Positions 43,914 to 52,885 of a DNA stretch of 64,000 bases are shown here, piece by piece. A program made the position numbers and the translations under genes. This DNA is from Mesorhizobium qingshengii (GTDB lineage Bacteria; Pseudomonadota; Alphaproteobacteria; Rhizobiales; Rhizobiaceae), in contig NZ_JAPFQA010000005.1 in the NCBI RefSeq assembly GCF_027563465.1, positions 124,001-188,000 of the forward strand. Direction: 5' to 3'. Under the pieces are notes generated by a model. The model was not told the origin of the DNA and searched no databases. It saw only the letters and a program-made list of their open reading frames with translations. Every line of letters starts with the position of its first letter. The first letter of the stretch is position 1.

Positions 43914-44579
43914 TCAGAACTTGTAGCTCAGGTTGATGCCGACCGTGTTCAGCTTCACATTCTGATCGCGGTCGACGAAGGGATCCGGCGTGTCGTAATG
44001 CTCGGAGCCGAAATCGTAGTAGCGATATTGCGCGCCGACGACGAACTTGTCGGTCAGCGCGTAGTCGACGCCGGCGCCCACGGTCCAGCCGACATTCGTG
44101 CGTGTGCTGGAGAACGCCGAACCCACGGCTTGCGAGGTTTCGATACCGGCAAAGGCGATGCCGCCAATGCCATAGACCAGCAGCCGATCCATCGCGTATC
44201 CGGCCTTGGCGTTGACCGATCCGAACCATTTGATGTCGGTGCCGAAATTGTTTCCCGGGCTTATTTCGGCCGCGCCGTTGATCGACGAATAGTTGAGCTC
44301 TGCCTCGGCGCCGAGCACCGCCTGGTCGAACTGCCACAGGCCGGCGACATGGCCGCCGACGAAACCGCCGTCAATGTCGGGCGAGACGGAAAATGGCCCG
44401 CCATCTGTCCCTGATATATCGGATCGGCCCCAGCCATAACCGGCCTGCAGACCGGCGTAATAGCCGGTCCAGTCGAAGCCGGGCGCGGTCATCGGCACAT
44501 CGACCGCCGGGTCCGCCGCGAAAGCCGGCACGGCCAGAGCGGCAAGAAAACCAGCACTTGCGACCATCAGGCGACGCAT
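43914..44579 (-). CDS. Outer-membrane beta-barrel protein (Omp25/Omp31-like)
   Basis: 221 residues from ATG 44579 (GGGGAG upstream). Signal peptide VASAGFLAALAVPAFAAD, then FDWTGYYAGLQAGYGWGRSD typical of rhizobial Omp25/RopB-type proteins, alternating beta strands, and the C-terminal NTVGINLSYKF ending in Phe as expected for BAM substrates. A small outer-membrane porin-like protein; role in envelope integrity is inferred from the family. Confidence 0.9.
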   Translation of the reverse strand: MRRLMVASAGFLAALAVPAFAADPAVDVPMTAPGFDWTGYYAGLQAGYGWGRSDISGTDGGPFSVSPDIDGGFVGGHVAGLWQFDQAVLGAEAELNYSSINGAAEISPGNNFGTDIKWFGSVNAKAGYAMDRLLVYGIGGIAFAGIETSQAVGSAFSSTRTNVGWTVGAGVDYALTDKFVVGAQYRYYDFGSEHYDTPDPFVDRDQNVKLNTVGINLSYKF

Positions 44580-44768
44580 CGAACTCCCCGAAGGAAGAGT
44601 CTGAAAAATCCTTGCAAGGAAAGGTATCCCCATTTGTGATAAAACGGAATTCTATTTCTGACTCTGGTAAATATCACTCGCCGCGCCTGCATCGGCAAGG
44701 CGAGGACAGGTGGTGTTGTCGTGGCATCCGCGCCATGCAAGATCGGCGGCTTGCGGGAGGAAATCCAG

Positions 44769-45140
44769 ATGCTGTTTCGCCTGATCGCCGCAGTAGCCAT
44801 CGTGCTGCTTGCCCGCGGCCTCGCCATCGCCGAGCCGTTGACGCTCGCCATTGCCAGGGCCGTGGTCGTACCCGATCCAGCGCCAGGACAAGTGGCGCTC
44901 AACCTCCAGATGACGCCGGACAGCGCAAAGGCGTTCGCCACCTTGACCAAGGCGAATGTCGGGAAGCTGCTCGATCTCAGCGTGGGCGGCGCCGTGGTGA
45001 TGTCGCCGCGGCTGGTCGAACCCATACTCGGCGGCGAGGTCATGGTCAGCGGCAGGTTCGCCGAGGGTGAACTCAGGCGTCTCGCGGAACGGATTTCGGC
45101 CGGAAAGGCGGAAGTCACGGTCGGCGTGAAGGCTGAATAG
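44769..45140 (+). CDS. Free-standing SecD P1-head-like exported protein
   Basis: 123 residues from ATG 44769 with a GGGAGGAAATCC site. A signal peptide (LFRLIAAVAIVLLARGLAIA) is followed by LNLQMTPDSAKAFATLTKAN, VGKLLDLSVGGAVVMSPRLV and LGGEVMVSGRFAEGELRRLA, which is the repeat fold of the SecDF P1 head (strand, T-x-x-N-x-G-K/R-x-L, D/G-x-V-x-S-x-P, I-x-G-G, G-x-F-x-x-x-E). There are no membrane helices of SecD. It cannot be a translocase; it may bind unfolded protein or be a decayed domain. A 3x20-bp tandem repeat starts in its last codons. Confidence 0.75.
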   Translation: MLFRLIAAVAIVLLARGLAIAEPLTLAIARAVVVPDPAPGQVALNLQMTPDSAKAFATLTKANVGKLLDLSVGGAVVMSPRLVEPILGGEVMVSGRFAEGELRRLAERISAGKAEVTVGVKAE

Positions 45141-45184
45141 TCTTCGTGAAGGCTGATTGGCCTTCGTGAAGGCCGGGTGAGCTT
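45125..45184. repeat. Three tandem 20-bp repeats over the gene end
   Basis: Units start CGTGAAGGCTGAATAGTCTT (45125), CGTGAAGGCTGATTGGCCTT (45145) and CGTGAAGGCCGGGTGAGCTT (45165). The first contains the stop codon of the SecD-P1-like gene. A 20-bp period (not a multiple of 3) means repeats after the stop do not extend the protein in frame. Confidence 0.8.
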
Positions 45185-45280
45185 TGTGGGATGAAGATGG
45201 AGTAGGCCTCAAGCGATCCACCGTTTGACGCTGGCCAAAACCACGCTGGCTTGGCACAGTCGGGCAAACAGGAGTCCTTC

Positions 45281-47098
45281 ATGGCAAAGAAGCCGTCGGC
45301 GCATGCGACGAAACCCAAACCGTGGACCGAGATGGCGACGCATCTGGTCGACGTCGCCATGGGCCGGAAACCCGCCGATCTGGTCATCCGCAACGGGCGC
45401 TGGGTGAACGTTCATTCGGGTGAGGTCATCGCCGGCACCGACATCGCCATTGCCGGCGGTCGCTTCGCCTATTGCGGGCCGAACGCCAGCCACGCCATCG
45501 GCCAGGGCACCAAGGTGGTCGACGCTGGCGGCCGCTATCTGGTGCCCGGCCTCTGCGACGCGCATATGCATGTCGAGAGCGGCATGGTGACGGTGACCGA
45601 GTTCTGCCGTGCGGTCATTCCGCACGGCACCACCTCGATGTTCATCGATCCGCACGAGATTGCCAATGTGCTGGGCTTGCCTGGTGTGCGGCTGATGCAT
45701 GACGAGGCCGTCGCCATGCCCATCAACGTGCATGTGCAGATGCCGTCCTGCGTGCCCTCGGCACCGGGGCTGGAACATGCCGGCGCCGAGCTGACGGTCG
45801 CCGATGTCGCGGAAGCGATGACCTGGGAGAACATCATCGGCCTCGGCGAAGTGATGAACTTCCCCGGCGTCGCCGCCAACGATCCGGTGATGTCGGGCGA
45901 GATCGCCGCCACGGTGAAAGCGGGCAAGACGGTTGGCGGTCACTACGCGTCGCGTGATCTCGGCCTGCCGTTCCATGGCTATGTCGCGGGTGGCCCGGAG
46001 GACGACCACGAAGGCACGCGCGCCGAGGACGCCATCGCTCGTGTGCGCCAGGGCATGAAGGCGATGCTGCGCCTGGGTTCGGCGTGGTACGACGTCGCCT
46101 CGCAAATCAAGGCGGTCACGGAAGGCGGCATCGATCCGCGCAACTTCATCCTGTGCACCGATGACAGCCATTCCGGCACGCTGGTCCACGAAGGCCATAT
46201 GGACCGGGTGGTGCGCCACGCCATCCAACAGGGGTTGAAGCCGGTGACGGCGATCCAGATGGCGACACTCAACACCGCCCAGCATTTCAAGCTGGAGCGC
46301 GAGATCGGCTCGATCGCGCCGGGGCGGCTTGCCGACCTGCTGATCGTCTCGGATCTGGCCGCGATGGCCATCGACGAGGTCTATGCGCGTGGTGTCAGGC
46401 TGGCCAAGAGCGGCAAGCTCGAAATCGACATTCCGGCCTATGACTATCCCCGGACGGCGAAGAACACCGTCAAGCTCGGCAAGAGGCTAAAGGCCGGCGA
46501 CTTCGACATCGTTGCCCCCAAGGGCGCCAACGAAGTGCGGGTGCGCGTCATCGGCGTCATCGAGAACCAGGCGCCAACGCGCGCGCTCGAGGCCGACCTT
46601 CCTGTCGAGGACGGGCTGGTCGCCATGGATCGCCGCAACGACGTCTGCCAGATCGCGCTGGTCGAACGCCACAGGGGCACGGGCGGCGTCACCAACGCCT
46701 TCGTGTCCGGTTTCGGCTACATGGGCGACTGCGCCATGGCCTCCAGCGTCGCGCATGACAGCCACCACATCATCGTCGTCGGCACCAACAAGCAGGACAT
46801 GGCGTTGGCGGTCAACCGGCTGGGCGAGGTCGGTGGCGGTGTCGTGCTGTTCTCCAAGGGCAAGGAACTGGCGCTGGTCGAGATGCCGATCGCCGGGTTG
46901 ATGTCGGACGAGCGCGCCGAAATCGTGGCGGCCAAGGCGGAGAAACTGACAGAGGCGATGCGCAAGATGGGCTGTTCACTGAACAACGCCTACATGCAGC
47001 ACTCGCTGCTGGCGCTGGTCGTCATCCCGGAGCTGAGGATTTCCGATGTCGGCCTGATCGACGTGACGACTTTCCAGAAGGTCGATCTGTTCGTCTGA
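45281..47098 (+). CDS. ade: Adenine deaminase
   Basis: 605 residues from ATG 45281 (AGGAG upstream; ATG 45251 also in frame). AdeC-type amidohydrolase: LVPGLCDAHMHVES near 90-100 (metal-binding H-x-H), VIPHGTTSMFIDPHEIANVLG, GLGEVMNFPGV, KTVGGHYASRDL, ILCTDDSHSGTLVHEGHMD, and the C-terminal Ade domain with VIENQAPTRALEADL and NNAYMQHSLLAL. Converts adenine to hypoxanthine in purine salvage. Confidence 0.96.
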   Translation: MAKKPSAHATKPKPWTEMATHLVDVAMGRKPADLVIRNGRWVNVHSGEVIAGTDIAIAGGRFAYCGPNASHAIGQGTKVVDAGGRYLVPGLCDAHMHVESGMVTVTEFCRAVIPHGTTSMFIDPHEIANVLGLPGVRLMHDEAVAMPINVHVQMPSCVPSAPGLEHAGAELTVADVAEAMTWENIIGLGEVMNFPGVAANDPVMSGEIAATVKAGKTVGGHYASRDLGLPFHGYVAGGPEDDHEGTRAEDAIARVRQGMKAMLRLGSAWYDVASQIKAVTEGGIDPRNFILCTDDSHSGTLVHEGHMDRVVRHAIQQGLKPVTAIQMATLNTAQHFKLEREIGSIAPGRLADLLIVSDLAAMAIDEVYARGVRLAKSGKLEIDIPAYDYPRTAKNTVKLGKRLKAGDFDIVAPKGANEVRVRVIGVIENQAPTRALEADLPVEDGLVAMDRRNDVCQIALVERHRGTGGVTNAFVSGFGYMGDCAMASSVAHDSHHIIVVGTNKQDMALAVNRLGEVGGGVVLFSKGKELALVEMPIAGLMSDERAEIVAAKAEKLTEAMRKMGCSLNNAYMQHSLLALVVIPELRISDVGLIDVTTFQKVDLFV

Positions 47099-47122
47099 GA
47101 TCGGCCGTCCGCGCTTCGTTGC

Positions 47123-48286
47123 TTACCCACCGGTGGCGATGGTCAGCACCTTGAATGGCGTGGTGATGACGATTTCGGCGACCGAGCCGACGGCCTTGCC
47201 GAGGCCCTGGCCAAGATTGTCGAGCCGCGCGGGCGGTGTCTCGTCCGAGGCAAGGCCGGCCGGCGTGCGCAGCCGGTCGCCGAGCAATTGCACCAGGATC
47301 GGATTGTCGGCGAATTTGGCATGATTCAGGCGATCACCGCCCTTGGCTTGGGAAAGGTCGACGACCGACACGCCATAACTGGCGAGATCAGCGGCATTGC
47401 CGTAGTCGCCGACACGCGGCTTGTCGCCTGAGATCAGGGAAGAGAGCTTGAGGGCCCGATCATCCGCGGAGAGCAGGATCGCAAACGGCTTATCGGGTTT
47501 GCCGTAGCGGATCATCTGCTTCTTGAACACGTCGACATCGATGTCGGGCGAGGCCAGGATGACATAGCCGAGCTTGCCGCCGAGATCGCGATCGCCGGTG
47601 ATGGCGAGCTGGCGCAGCGCCTCCATCGTCACCCAGGTTCCCATCGAATGGGCGATGATGTCGATGCTCTTGACCCGGGTCTTGGCCAGCATCCTGAGCG
47701 TCGCTTCAAGGTCGTCGCGAGCGGCGTTGGCGCTTTCCTTGTCGTAGATATAGCCGGTCGTCTTGCCGCTGGACGCCCATGAGAACAGCACCGGTGTGCC
47801 GGGAAACTTGGTGTCGTGCGCGATCTGTGTCAGGCGGTAGATGCCGTCATCGAAACCATTGTTGAAGCCGTGCACGAAAACCAGCGCCCGGTCGCCGCGC
47901 ATGGCGATGTCGGCGCCGACCGCCTTGGCGAATTGCGGCGCGCCGTCATAGAAGGTGACGTCCTTCGCCGTGAAATGCTTGGCCGGATTGCTGTTGGCGG
48001 ATCCCTTGGCCCGCTCGATCGCTCCCACCTGGTGGGCTTTGGGAACAGTCACGTCGACGCGGGCGTAGCTGGTGGTCAGCGAGCGATCGCCGTCGAAGAC
48101 CTGCCGCGGGTCCTTCGTTGCCTTGCGGCGTGTCGTGGCAACGAAAATCTCGTGCGTGGCCGCAATGTCCGAAGCAGGGACGGCGACCGTCGTCCTGTTG
48201 AGCAGGGCATGCGTGTTCTGACCGGCGCAGCCGGTGACAGCGAGCGCGAACACGACGATGACTAAGCTTTTCAGACGCACGGTCAC
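47123..48286 (-). CDS. Lipoprotein alpha/beta hydrolase (DUF900 family), copy A
   Basis: 387 residues. Signal peptide with a lipobox ending in VTGC (Cys near 20). DUF900-type hydrolase: IFVATTRRK, SYARVDVTVP, RALVFVHGFNNGFDDGIYRL, PVLFSWASSGKTTGY, nucleophile IIAHSMGTWVTMEALRQLA (Ser near 218), VILASPDIDVDVF with the Asp, and a distal His. It is a paralogue of the gene at 48430. It converges on adenine deaminase. Substrate unknown; probably outer-membrane anchored and facing the periplasm. Confidence 0.88.
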   Translation of the reverse strand: MTVRLKSLVIVVFALAVTGCAGQNTHALLNRTTVAVPASDIAATHEIFVATTRRKATKDPRQVFDGDRSLTTSYARVDVTVPKAHQVGAIERAKGSANSNPAKHFTAKDVTFYDGAPQFAKAVGADIAMRGDRALVFVHGFNNGFDDGIYRLTQIAHDTKFPGTPVLFSWASSGKTTGYIYDKESANAARDDLEATLRMLAKTRVKSIDIIAHSMGTWVTMEALRQLAITGDRDLGGKLGYVILASPDIDVDVFKKQMIRYGKPDKPFAILLSADDRALKLSSLISGDKPRVGDYGNAADLASYGVSVVDLSQAKGGDRLNHAKFADNPILVQLLGDRLRTPAGLASDETPPARLDNLGQGLGKAVGSVAEIVITTPFKVLTIATGG

Positions 48287-48429
48287 ACGCCGGCTCCCGC
48301 AAAGGGGGACGTCAAACGCATGACGTCGCTGGCTACTCCGATAAAGCCATAGGCCGGCGCGGTCCAGTTCAAAGTGCGCCGAGGCTTCCGCAATGGTGAA
48401 CGGGCGGGGCGAAAGCCTCGCGAGTGCAT

Positions 48430-49503
48430 CTATTGTCCGAGCAGGCCAATGCGATCGGTCACGTCACGGTCGCTGGCAAAGCCGTCATCCTCGCGCAGCC
48501 GCTGGCCGATCATCTTCACCAGTACCGGATTGTCGGCGAATTTCGTGTGGTTGAAGCTATCCGTTCCCTTGACCTTGGAGAGGTCGACGACCGTCACGCC
48601 GTAGGAGGCAAGATCGGCGGCATCCTTGTAGTCGCCGACGCGTGGCCGTGAGCCGGCGATCAGGCCGGAAAGCCTCAGCGCACGATCGTCATCCGACAAC
48701 AGCAGGATGAACGGCTTGTCGGGCTTGCCGTAGCGCCGCATCTGGCTCTTGAACACGTCGACATCGATGTCGGGCGAGGCCAGCACGACGTCGCCAAGTT
48801 TGCCGCCGAGGTCGCGGTCGCCGGTGATGGCCAACTGGCGCAGCGTTTCCATGGTGACCCAGGTTCCAAGCGAATGCGCGACAATGTCGATGCGCCGCGC
48901 CCCGGACTGCTGCAGCATCCTCAACGTTACTTCCAACTGGTCGCGGGCCGCGCTGGCGCTTTCCTTGTCATACACATAGTCGGTTGTCTTGGCGCCCGAT
49001 GCCCAGGAAAACAGCACCGGTGTACCCGGATAACCGGAATCATGGACGATCTGTGTCAGGCGATAGACTGCGTCGTCGAAGCCGGTGTTGTAGCCGTGCA
49101 CGAAGACCATGACACGACCGCCGCGTGCCGCGATGTCGGCGTTGATCGCGCTGGAGAATTTCGGCTGTGTGTCGTAGCCGACGACCTCGGAAGCCATGAA
49201 ATATTTGGCCGGGTCATCCGACTTGCCGCGCGAGCGCCGCTCTATCTGGCCAGTCTGATGGATTCCGGGCACGGTGACGCTGACGCGGGCGTAGTTCAGC
49301 GTGGCTGAGCGCTCGCCGTCGAAAACCTTGTTTGGATCGTCGGACTTCTTGCGTGTCGTGGCGATGAAGATGCTGTGATTGCCGGCAATCTCCGTCACCT
49401 GCGTCGCGACGACGGCACTGCCAAGCAATTCCTGTGTTTGCTGGCCGGCGCAGCCGGCAACGAGCAGGACAAGGACAACCGCAAAAATCTTCTTCAAAGG
49501 CAC
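48430..49503 (-). CDS. Lipoprotein alpha/beta hydrolase (DUF900 family), copy B
   Basis: 357 residues from GTG 49503; the frame runs upstream to 49629. It closely parallels copy A: lipobox VAGC, IFIATTRKK, RVMVFVHGYNTGFDDAVYRL, LFSWASGAKTTDYVYDKESA, IVAHSLGTWVTMETLRQLAI, VVLASPDIDVDVFKSQM, then HTKFADNPVLVKMIG. It ends at GLLGQ, 40 residues shorter than copy A. The two are tandem duplicates with 143 bp between them, so functional divergence is likely. The GTG start fits the signal-peptide length. Confidence 0.85.
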   Translation of the reverse strand: MPLKKIFAVVLVLLVAGCAGQQTQELLGSAVVATQVTEIAGNHSIFIATTRKKSDDPNKVFDGERSATLNYARVSVTVPGIHQTGQIERRSRGKSDDPAKYFMASEVVGYDTQPKFSSAINADIAARGGRVMVFVHGYNTGFDDAVYRLTQIVHDSGYPGTPVLFSWASGAKTTDYVYDKESASAARDQLEVTLRMLQQSGARRIDIVAHSLGTWVTMETLRQLAITGDRDLGGKLGDVVLASPDIDVDVFKSQMRRYGKPDKPFILLLSDDDRALRLSGLIAGSRPRVGDYKDAADLASYGVTVVDLSKVKGTDSFNHTKFADNPVLVKMIGQRLREDDGFASDRDVTDRIGLLGQ

Positions 49504-49966
49504 GTCTGAAATTCCACTCCGGCCAAAAGGCCTGTCTACCCCCGCGACACCTCCCGGACAGTTTAAGTGCGGCGGAAGTAAGTCATCTCCGGTCGAAATG
49601 TGATCAGCGCCTTGCGACGGCCATCGCACTGTTGCGTGAAAGCCGAACGGCGGGAGAAATGCCGGTATGCGGGCCTCGCGGTGGTTCGCTCAACCAGCGG
49701 CACCGTCGGCTCGCCGAATTCCAGCAGCGGCATGATTTTGAGGGCGACCGATGCAACAGGCATGAACAAACGCCGCCAAGTGCTTGCGAGGATTCTGCGA
49801 ATACCGTTGCAGAGGGGCATGAATGGCCGGGCAATGGCGTCGAGGGGCCGGATATGCAATAGGCAGGATTGGCTGCACGAGGCGAGCGCGTGCAACAAAC
49901 AGAGGGTGTGCGGCCTGATCGATGATAGAGGTCGGCACGAGACATGCGGTGCAAGGTGGTTTTCCG
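49504..49966. other. Intergenic region between hydrolase copy B and ilvA
   Basis: 463 bp. No convincing gene; a minus-strand frame at about 49604-49768 reads PVASVALKIMPLLEFGEPTV in style but has no ribosome site. No T-box, leucine-type leader or riboswitch is obvious ahead of ilvA, which starts with a weak AAGGTGG. Confidence 0.5.
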
Positions 49967-51223
49967 ATGAACAGTTTTTCTGCCCGAGTCGCTGCCGCCG
50001 CCGCCGCGATCCGCCAGATCTTCCCGGAGACACCGCTGCAGGAGAACGACTATCTGTCGAAAAAGACCGGTGCGCGGGTGCTGTTGAAGCGCGAGGACCT
50101 GTCGCCGGTGCGCTCCTACAAGATCCGTGGCGCCTTCAATTTCTTTCGCAAGACGCTCGCGGCGGGCAACGAGGCCGAATTGTTCGTCTGCGCTTCCGCC
50201 GGCAACCATGCGCAGGGATTTGCTTTCGTCTGCCGCCATTTCGGCAAGAAGGGCGTGGTGTTCATGCCGGTGACGACGCCGCAGCAGAAGATCGACAAGA
50301 CCAGGCTGTTCGGCGGCGATTTCGTCGAGATCAGGCTGGTCGGCGATTTCTTCGACGATTGCTATCGCGCCGCCTTCGAATTCACCGAAAGCTCGGGCGC
50401 CCACATGGTGCCGCCCTTCGACCACAAGGACATCATCGAGGGCCAGGCGACTGTTGCCTACGAGATATCAGGCCAGATGCCGGGCGCGCGCATGCCCGAC
50501 ATCATCATGCTGCCGGTCGGCGGTGGCGGACTTGCCGCCGGCGTCACGCATTATTTCGCTGATCAGGGCCGGGAAACCCGCTTTGTCTTCTGCGAGCCGG
50601 CCGGCGCGCCAAGCCTGCGCGAGAGTCTGGCTGCGGGAAAGCGGCTCAAGCTCGCCAAGGTCGACAATTTCGTCGATGGCGCGGCGGTGGCCGAGATCGG
50701 CCGCGAACCGCTGCGGCATCTCAAGGATTTTCCGGCCGACACCGTGCGGCTGATCCCGGAGAACCGGCTCTGCGCCACCATGATCGAAATGCTCAACGTC
50801 GAAGGCGTCGTGCTGGAGCCGGCCGGCGCCCTGGCGATCGATGCGTTGAAGGATTTTTCGAAGAAGGAGATCCGAGGCAAGACCATCGTTGCCGTGGTTT
50901 CGGGCGGCAATTTCGATTTCGAGCGGCTGCCGGACGTGAAGGAGCGGGCGCTGCGCTTCGAGGGGCTGAAGAAGTACTTCATCATCCGCTTCCCGCAGCG
51001 GCCGGGCGCACTGCGCGACTTCCTTGAAATGCTGGGGCCCGACGACGACATCGCCCGGTTCGAATATCTGAAGAAATCGGCGCGCAATTTCGGTTCCGTG
51101 CTGATCGGCATCGAAACCAAGGACCGTCGCAATTTCGACCTGCTCAAGGCGAATTTCGAGGCCGAGGGCGTCCAGTATCAGGACATCACCGACAACGAGA
51201 CGTTGGCGGGGTTCATCATATGA
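49967..51223 (+). CDS. ilvA: Threonine dehydratase (biosynthetic)
   Basis: 418 residues from ATG 49967. PLP enzyme of the tryptophan-synthase-beta fold: VRSYKIRGAFNFF with the Schiff-base Lys near 53, CASAGNHAQGFAF, LPVGGGGLAAGV phosphate loop, and SGGNFDFERLPDV. The C-terminus (KYFIIRFPQRPGALRDFLEM) is an ACT-like regulatory domain for feedback control by isoleucine; only one ACT-like copy, as in shorter alphaproteobacterial and Bacillus-type IlvA. It makes 2-oxobutyrate for isoleucine. It overlaps the next gene by 4 bp (ATGA). Confidence 0.95.
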   Translation: MNSFSARVAAAAAAIRQIFPETPLQENDYLSKKTGARVLLKREDLSPVRSYKIRGAFNFFRKTLAAGNEAELFVCASAGNHAQGFAFVCRHFGKKGVVFMPVTTPQQKIDKTRLFGGDFVEIRLVGDFFDDCYRAAFEFTESSGAHMVPPFDHKDIIEGQATVAYEISGQMPGARMPDIIMLPVGGGGLAAGVTHYFADQGRETRFVFCEPAGAPSLRESLAAGKRLKLAKVDNFVDGAAVAEIGREPLRHLKDFPADTVRLIPENRLCATMIEMLNVEGVVLEPAGALAIDALKDFSKKEIRGKTIVAVVSGGNFDFERLPDVKERALRFEGLKKYFIIRFPQRPGALRDFLEMLGPDDDIARFEYLKKSARNFGSVLIGIETKDRRNFDLLKANFEAEGVQYQDITDNETLAGFII

Positions 51224-51780
51224 GCGGTGCGGGAAAAGTCTTCATCGCGCTGTTTTCCGGCATCAATGTCGGCGGCAATCGCATCGTCAAGATGGCGGAG
51301 TTGAGGTCGTTCTTCGAGGATCTCGGCTTTGCCGATGTCGCCACCTATGTGCAGAGCGGCAACGCCGTGTTCCGGGCGAAGAAGGGCGACGCGGCCGCGT
51401 TGACGAAACAGATCGAAGCAGCCTTCGAGAAGAAATGGGGTTTCCATTCGCGCATCATGGTGCGTGATCTCGGCTGGTTCGAGCGGCTGGTGAGCGAAAA
51501 TCCCTATCCGGACGTGGCAGCGGAGCACACGAAGCTGCACGCCTATGTGCTGGAGCGCGCGCCGACCGCCGACGAGGCGGCGAGGCTGGCTGAAAAGTGC
51601 ACCGGCCCTGAGAGCTTCGAGATCAAGGGCGATGTGCTCTACCTGCATGCGCCGGATGGGCTTGGCAAATCGGTGTTTGCCGGGCTGATCCCGCGCACCC
51701 TGAAGGTGCCCGGCACCGCGCGCAACTGGCGCTCGGTGCTGGCGCTGCTGGAGATAGCCGGTCAGGCTGGCAGCAAGTAA
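51220..51780 (+). CDS. DUF1697 family protein
   Basis: 186 residues overlapping ilvA by 4 bp. KVFIALFSGINVGGNRIVKM, VATYVQSGNAVFRAKKGD, LHAYVLERAPTADEAARLAE and TARNWRSVLALLEIA match DUF1697, a cytoplasmic family of unknown function. Translational coupling with ilvA does not prove a related role. Confidence 0.92.
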   Translation: MSGAGKVFIALFSGINVGGNRIVKMAELRSFFEDLGFADVATYVQSGNAVFRAKKGDAAALTKQIEAAFEKKWGFHSRIMVRDLGWFERLVSENPYPDVAAEHTKLHAYVLERAPTADEAARLAEKCTGPESFEIKGDVLYLHAPDGLGKSVFAGLIPRTLKVPGTARNWRSVLALLEIAGQAGSK

Positions 51781-51785
51781 GATAC

Positions 51786-52079
51786 CTATGCCGCCGAGGC
51801 CGGTTTCCAGTCGAAGGTCAGCTCTTCGCGGAAAGCAAAGCGCTTGATGTGATCGGCGACGACGCCTTCAAGGCGCTCGAGCGATCCGGCTTCGTCGGTC
51901 GTCACCGCGATGTGGAGCGCGCTCGCATCGGCATCCAAGACAGTGCGGCCGAGCGAGAGATCGATGGTGCCATGGGTGGGATCGAACTCGACGGGGAATT
52001 TGTGCGCCCAGTGTTTGCAGAGCTGCTGCAGGTAGCGGCTGGCATGTTCGGTGGTGACGTCGGCATGGCTGGTCGGCAT
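51786..52079 (-). CDS. DUF2218 family protein
   Basis: 97 residues from ATG 52079. HADVTTEHASRYLQQLCKHW then HKFPVEFDPTHGTIDLSLGR and RLEGVVADHIKRFAFREELT match DUF2218, which is often encoded near iron or siderophore-related genes. No such genes adjoin it here. Confidence 0.9.
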   Translation of the reverse strand: MPTSHADVTTEHASRYLQQLCKHWAHKFPVEFDPTHGTIDLSLGRTVLDADASALHIAVTTDEAGSLERLEGVVADHIKRFAFREELTFDWKPASAA

Positions 52080-52227
52080 AAGTGAATTCTCCAGGGGAGG
52101 GACAGGCGCCCTTTTACATAACCATGGGCCGGCGCTGCGACGCCGGGCCGATGGCCTGACAGATAGGCGTCGTCTTGCCGAACGCCAAAGCCTGTTGGGC
52201 AATTTTCGCCCCGCGGCGGGTCGATGC

Positions 52228-52668
52228 CTACCAGCTTCCGGTATTCGCCATCGAAGCCCAGGGTTCGGCCTTGGCCTTCGCCGGGCCCTTCTGCAAAAGC
52301 TCGATCGAGATGCCGTCCGGCGACTTGATGAAGGCCATGTTGCCGTCGCGCGGCGGGCGATTGATGGTGACGCCGCTGTCCATCAGCCGCTGGCATGTGG
52401 CGTAGATATCGTCGACCTCATAGGCGAGGTGGCCGAAATTGCGCCCGCCCTTGTAGTCCTCCGGGTCCCAATTGTAGGTCAGCTCGACCAGGGGTGCCTT
52501 TTCGTTGACGCCACTCGCCTCGTCGTCCGGTGCGGCGAGGAAGATCAGCGTGAAGCGGCCTTGCTCGTTTTCGTAGCGGCGCACCTCCTTGAGACCGAGC
52601 TTGGCGCAGTAGAAATCGAGCGAGGCATCGACATCGGCGATGCGGACCATGGTGTGCAGATAGCGCAT
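52228..52668 (-). CDS. gloA: Lactoylglutathione lyase (glyoxalase I)
   Basis: 146 residues from ATG 52668. RYLHTMVRIADVDASLDFYC has the first metal His; LVELTYNWDPEDY the first Glu; RNFGHLAYEVDDIYAT the second His; and PDGISIELLQKG the second Glu. This is the two-repeat Ni-type glyoxalase I that converts the hemithioacetal of methylglyoxal and glutathione to S-lactoylglutathione. Confidence 0.95.
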   Translation of the reverse strand: MRYLHTMVRIADVDASLDFYCAKLGLKEVRRYENEQGRFTLIFLAAPDDEASGVNEKAPLVELTYNWDPEDYKGGRNFGHLAYEVDDIYATCQRLMDSGVTINRPPRDGNMAFIKSPDGISIELLQKGPAKAKAEPWASMANTGSW

Positions 52669-52807
52669 GTGATTTCCTCGACAGATTGCGTTGCGGCGCA
52701 ACATAGGGTTGGCCCGGTCAAAGGGCAATCGCCCGGCGGCTGGCAATGCCGGCAAAGAACAAATCCGGTATTGCCGCAATGAACCGTGAAAAAAGGCACG
52801 GCAGGTC

Positions 52808-52837
52808 TTGCACACACCGGAAGCGGCGGTGTTAATC
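52808..52837 (+). promoter_or_regulatory. Candidate promoter of the cold-shock gene
   Basis: TTGCAC, 18-bp spacer, TTAATC, 49 bp before the ATG at 52886. Placement and elements are reasonable, but unproven. Confidence 0.35.
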
Positions 52838-52885
52838 TGATGTCAAGAATCAGTTGCGGTGTTCTTGAACAAAGGGGGCATTCTT

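Noticed and set aside
49600..50562. 320-codon plus-strand frame running into ilvA
   Set aside because: Out of frame with ilvA and lacks any domain; ilvA is certain.
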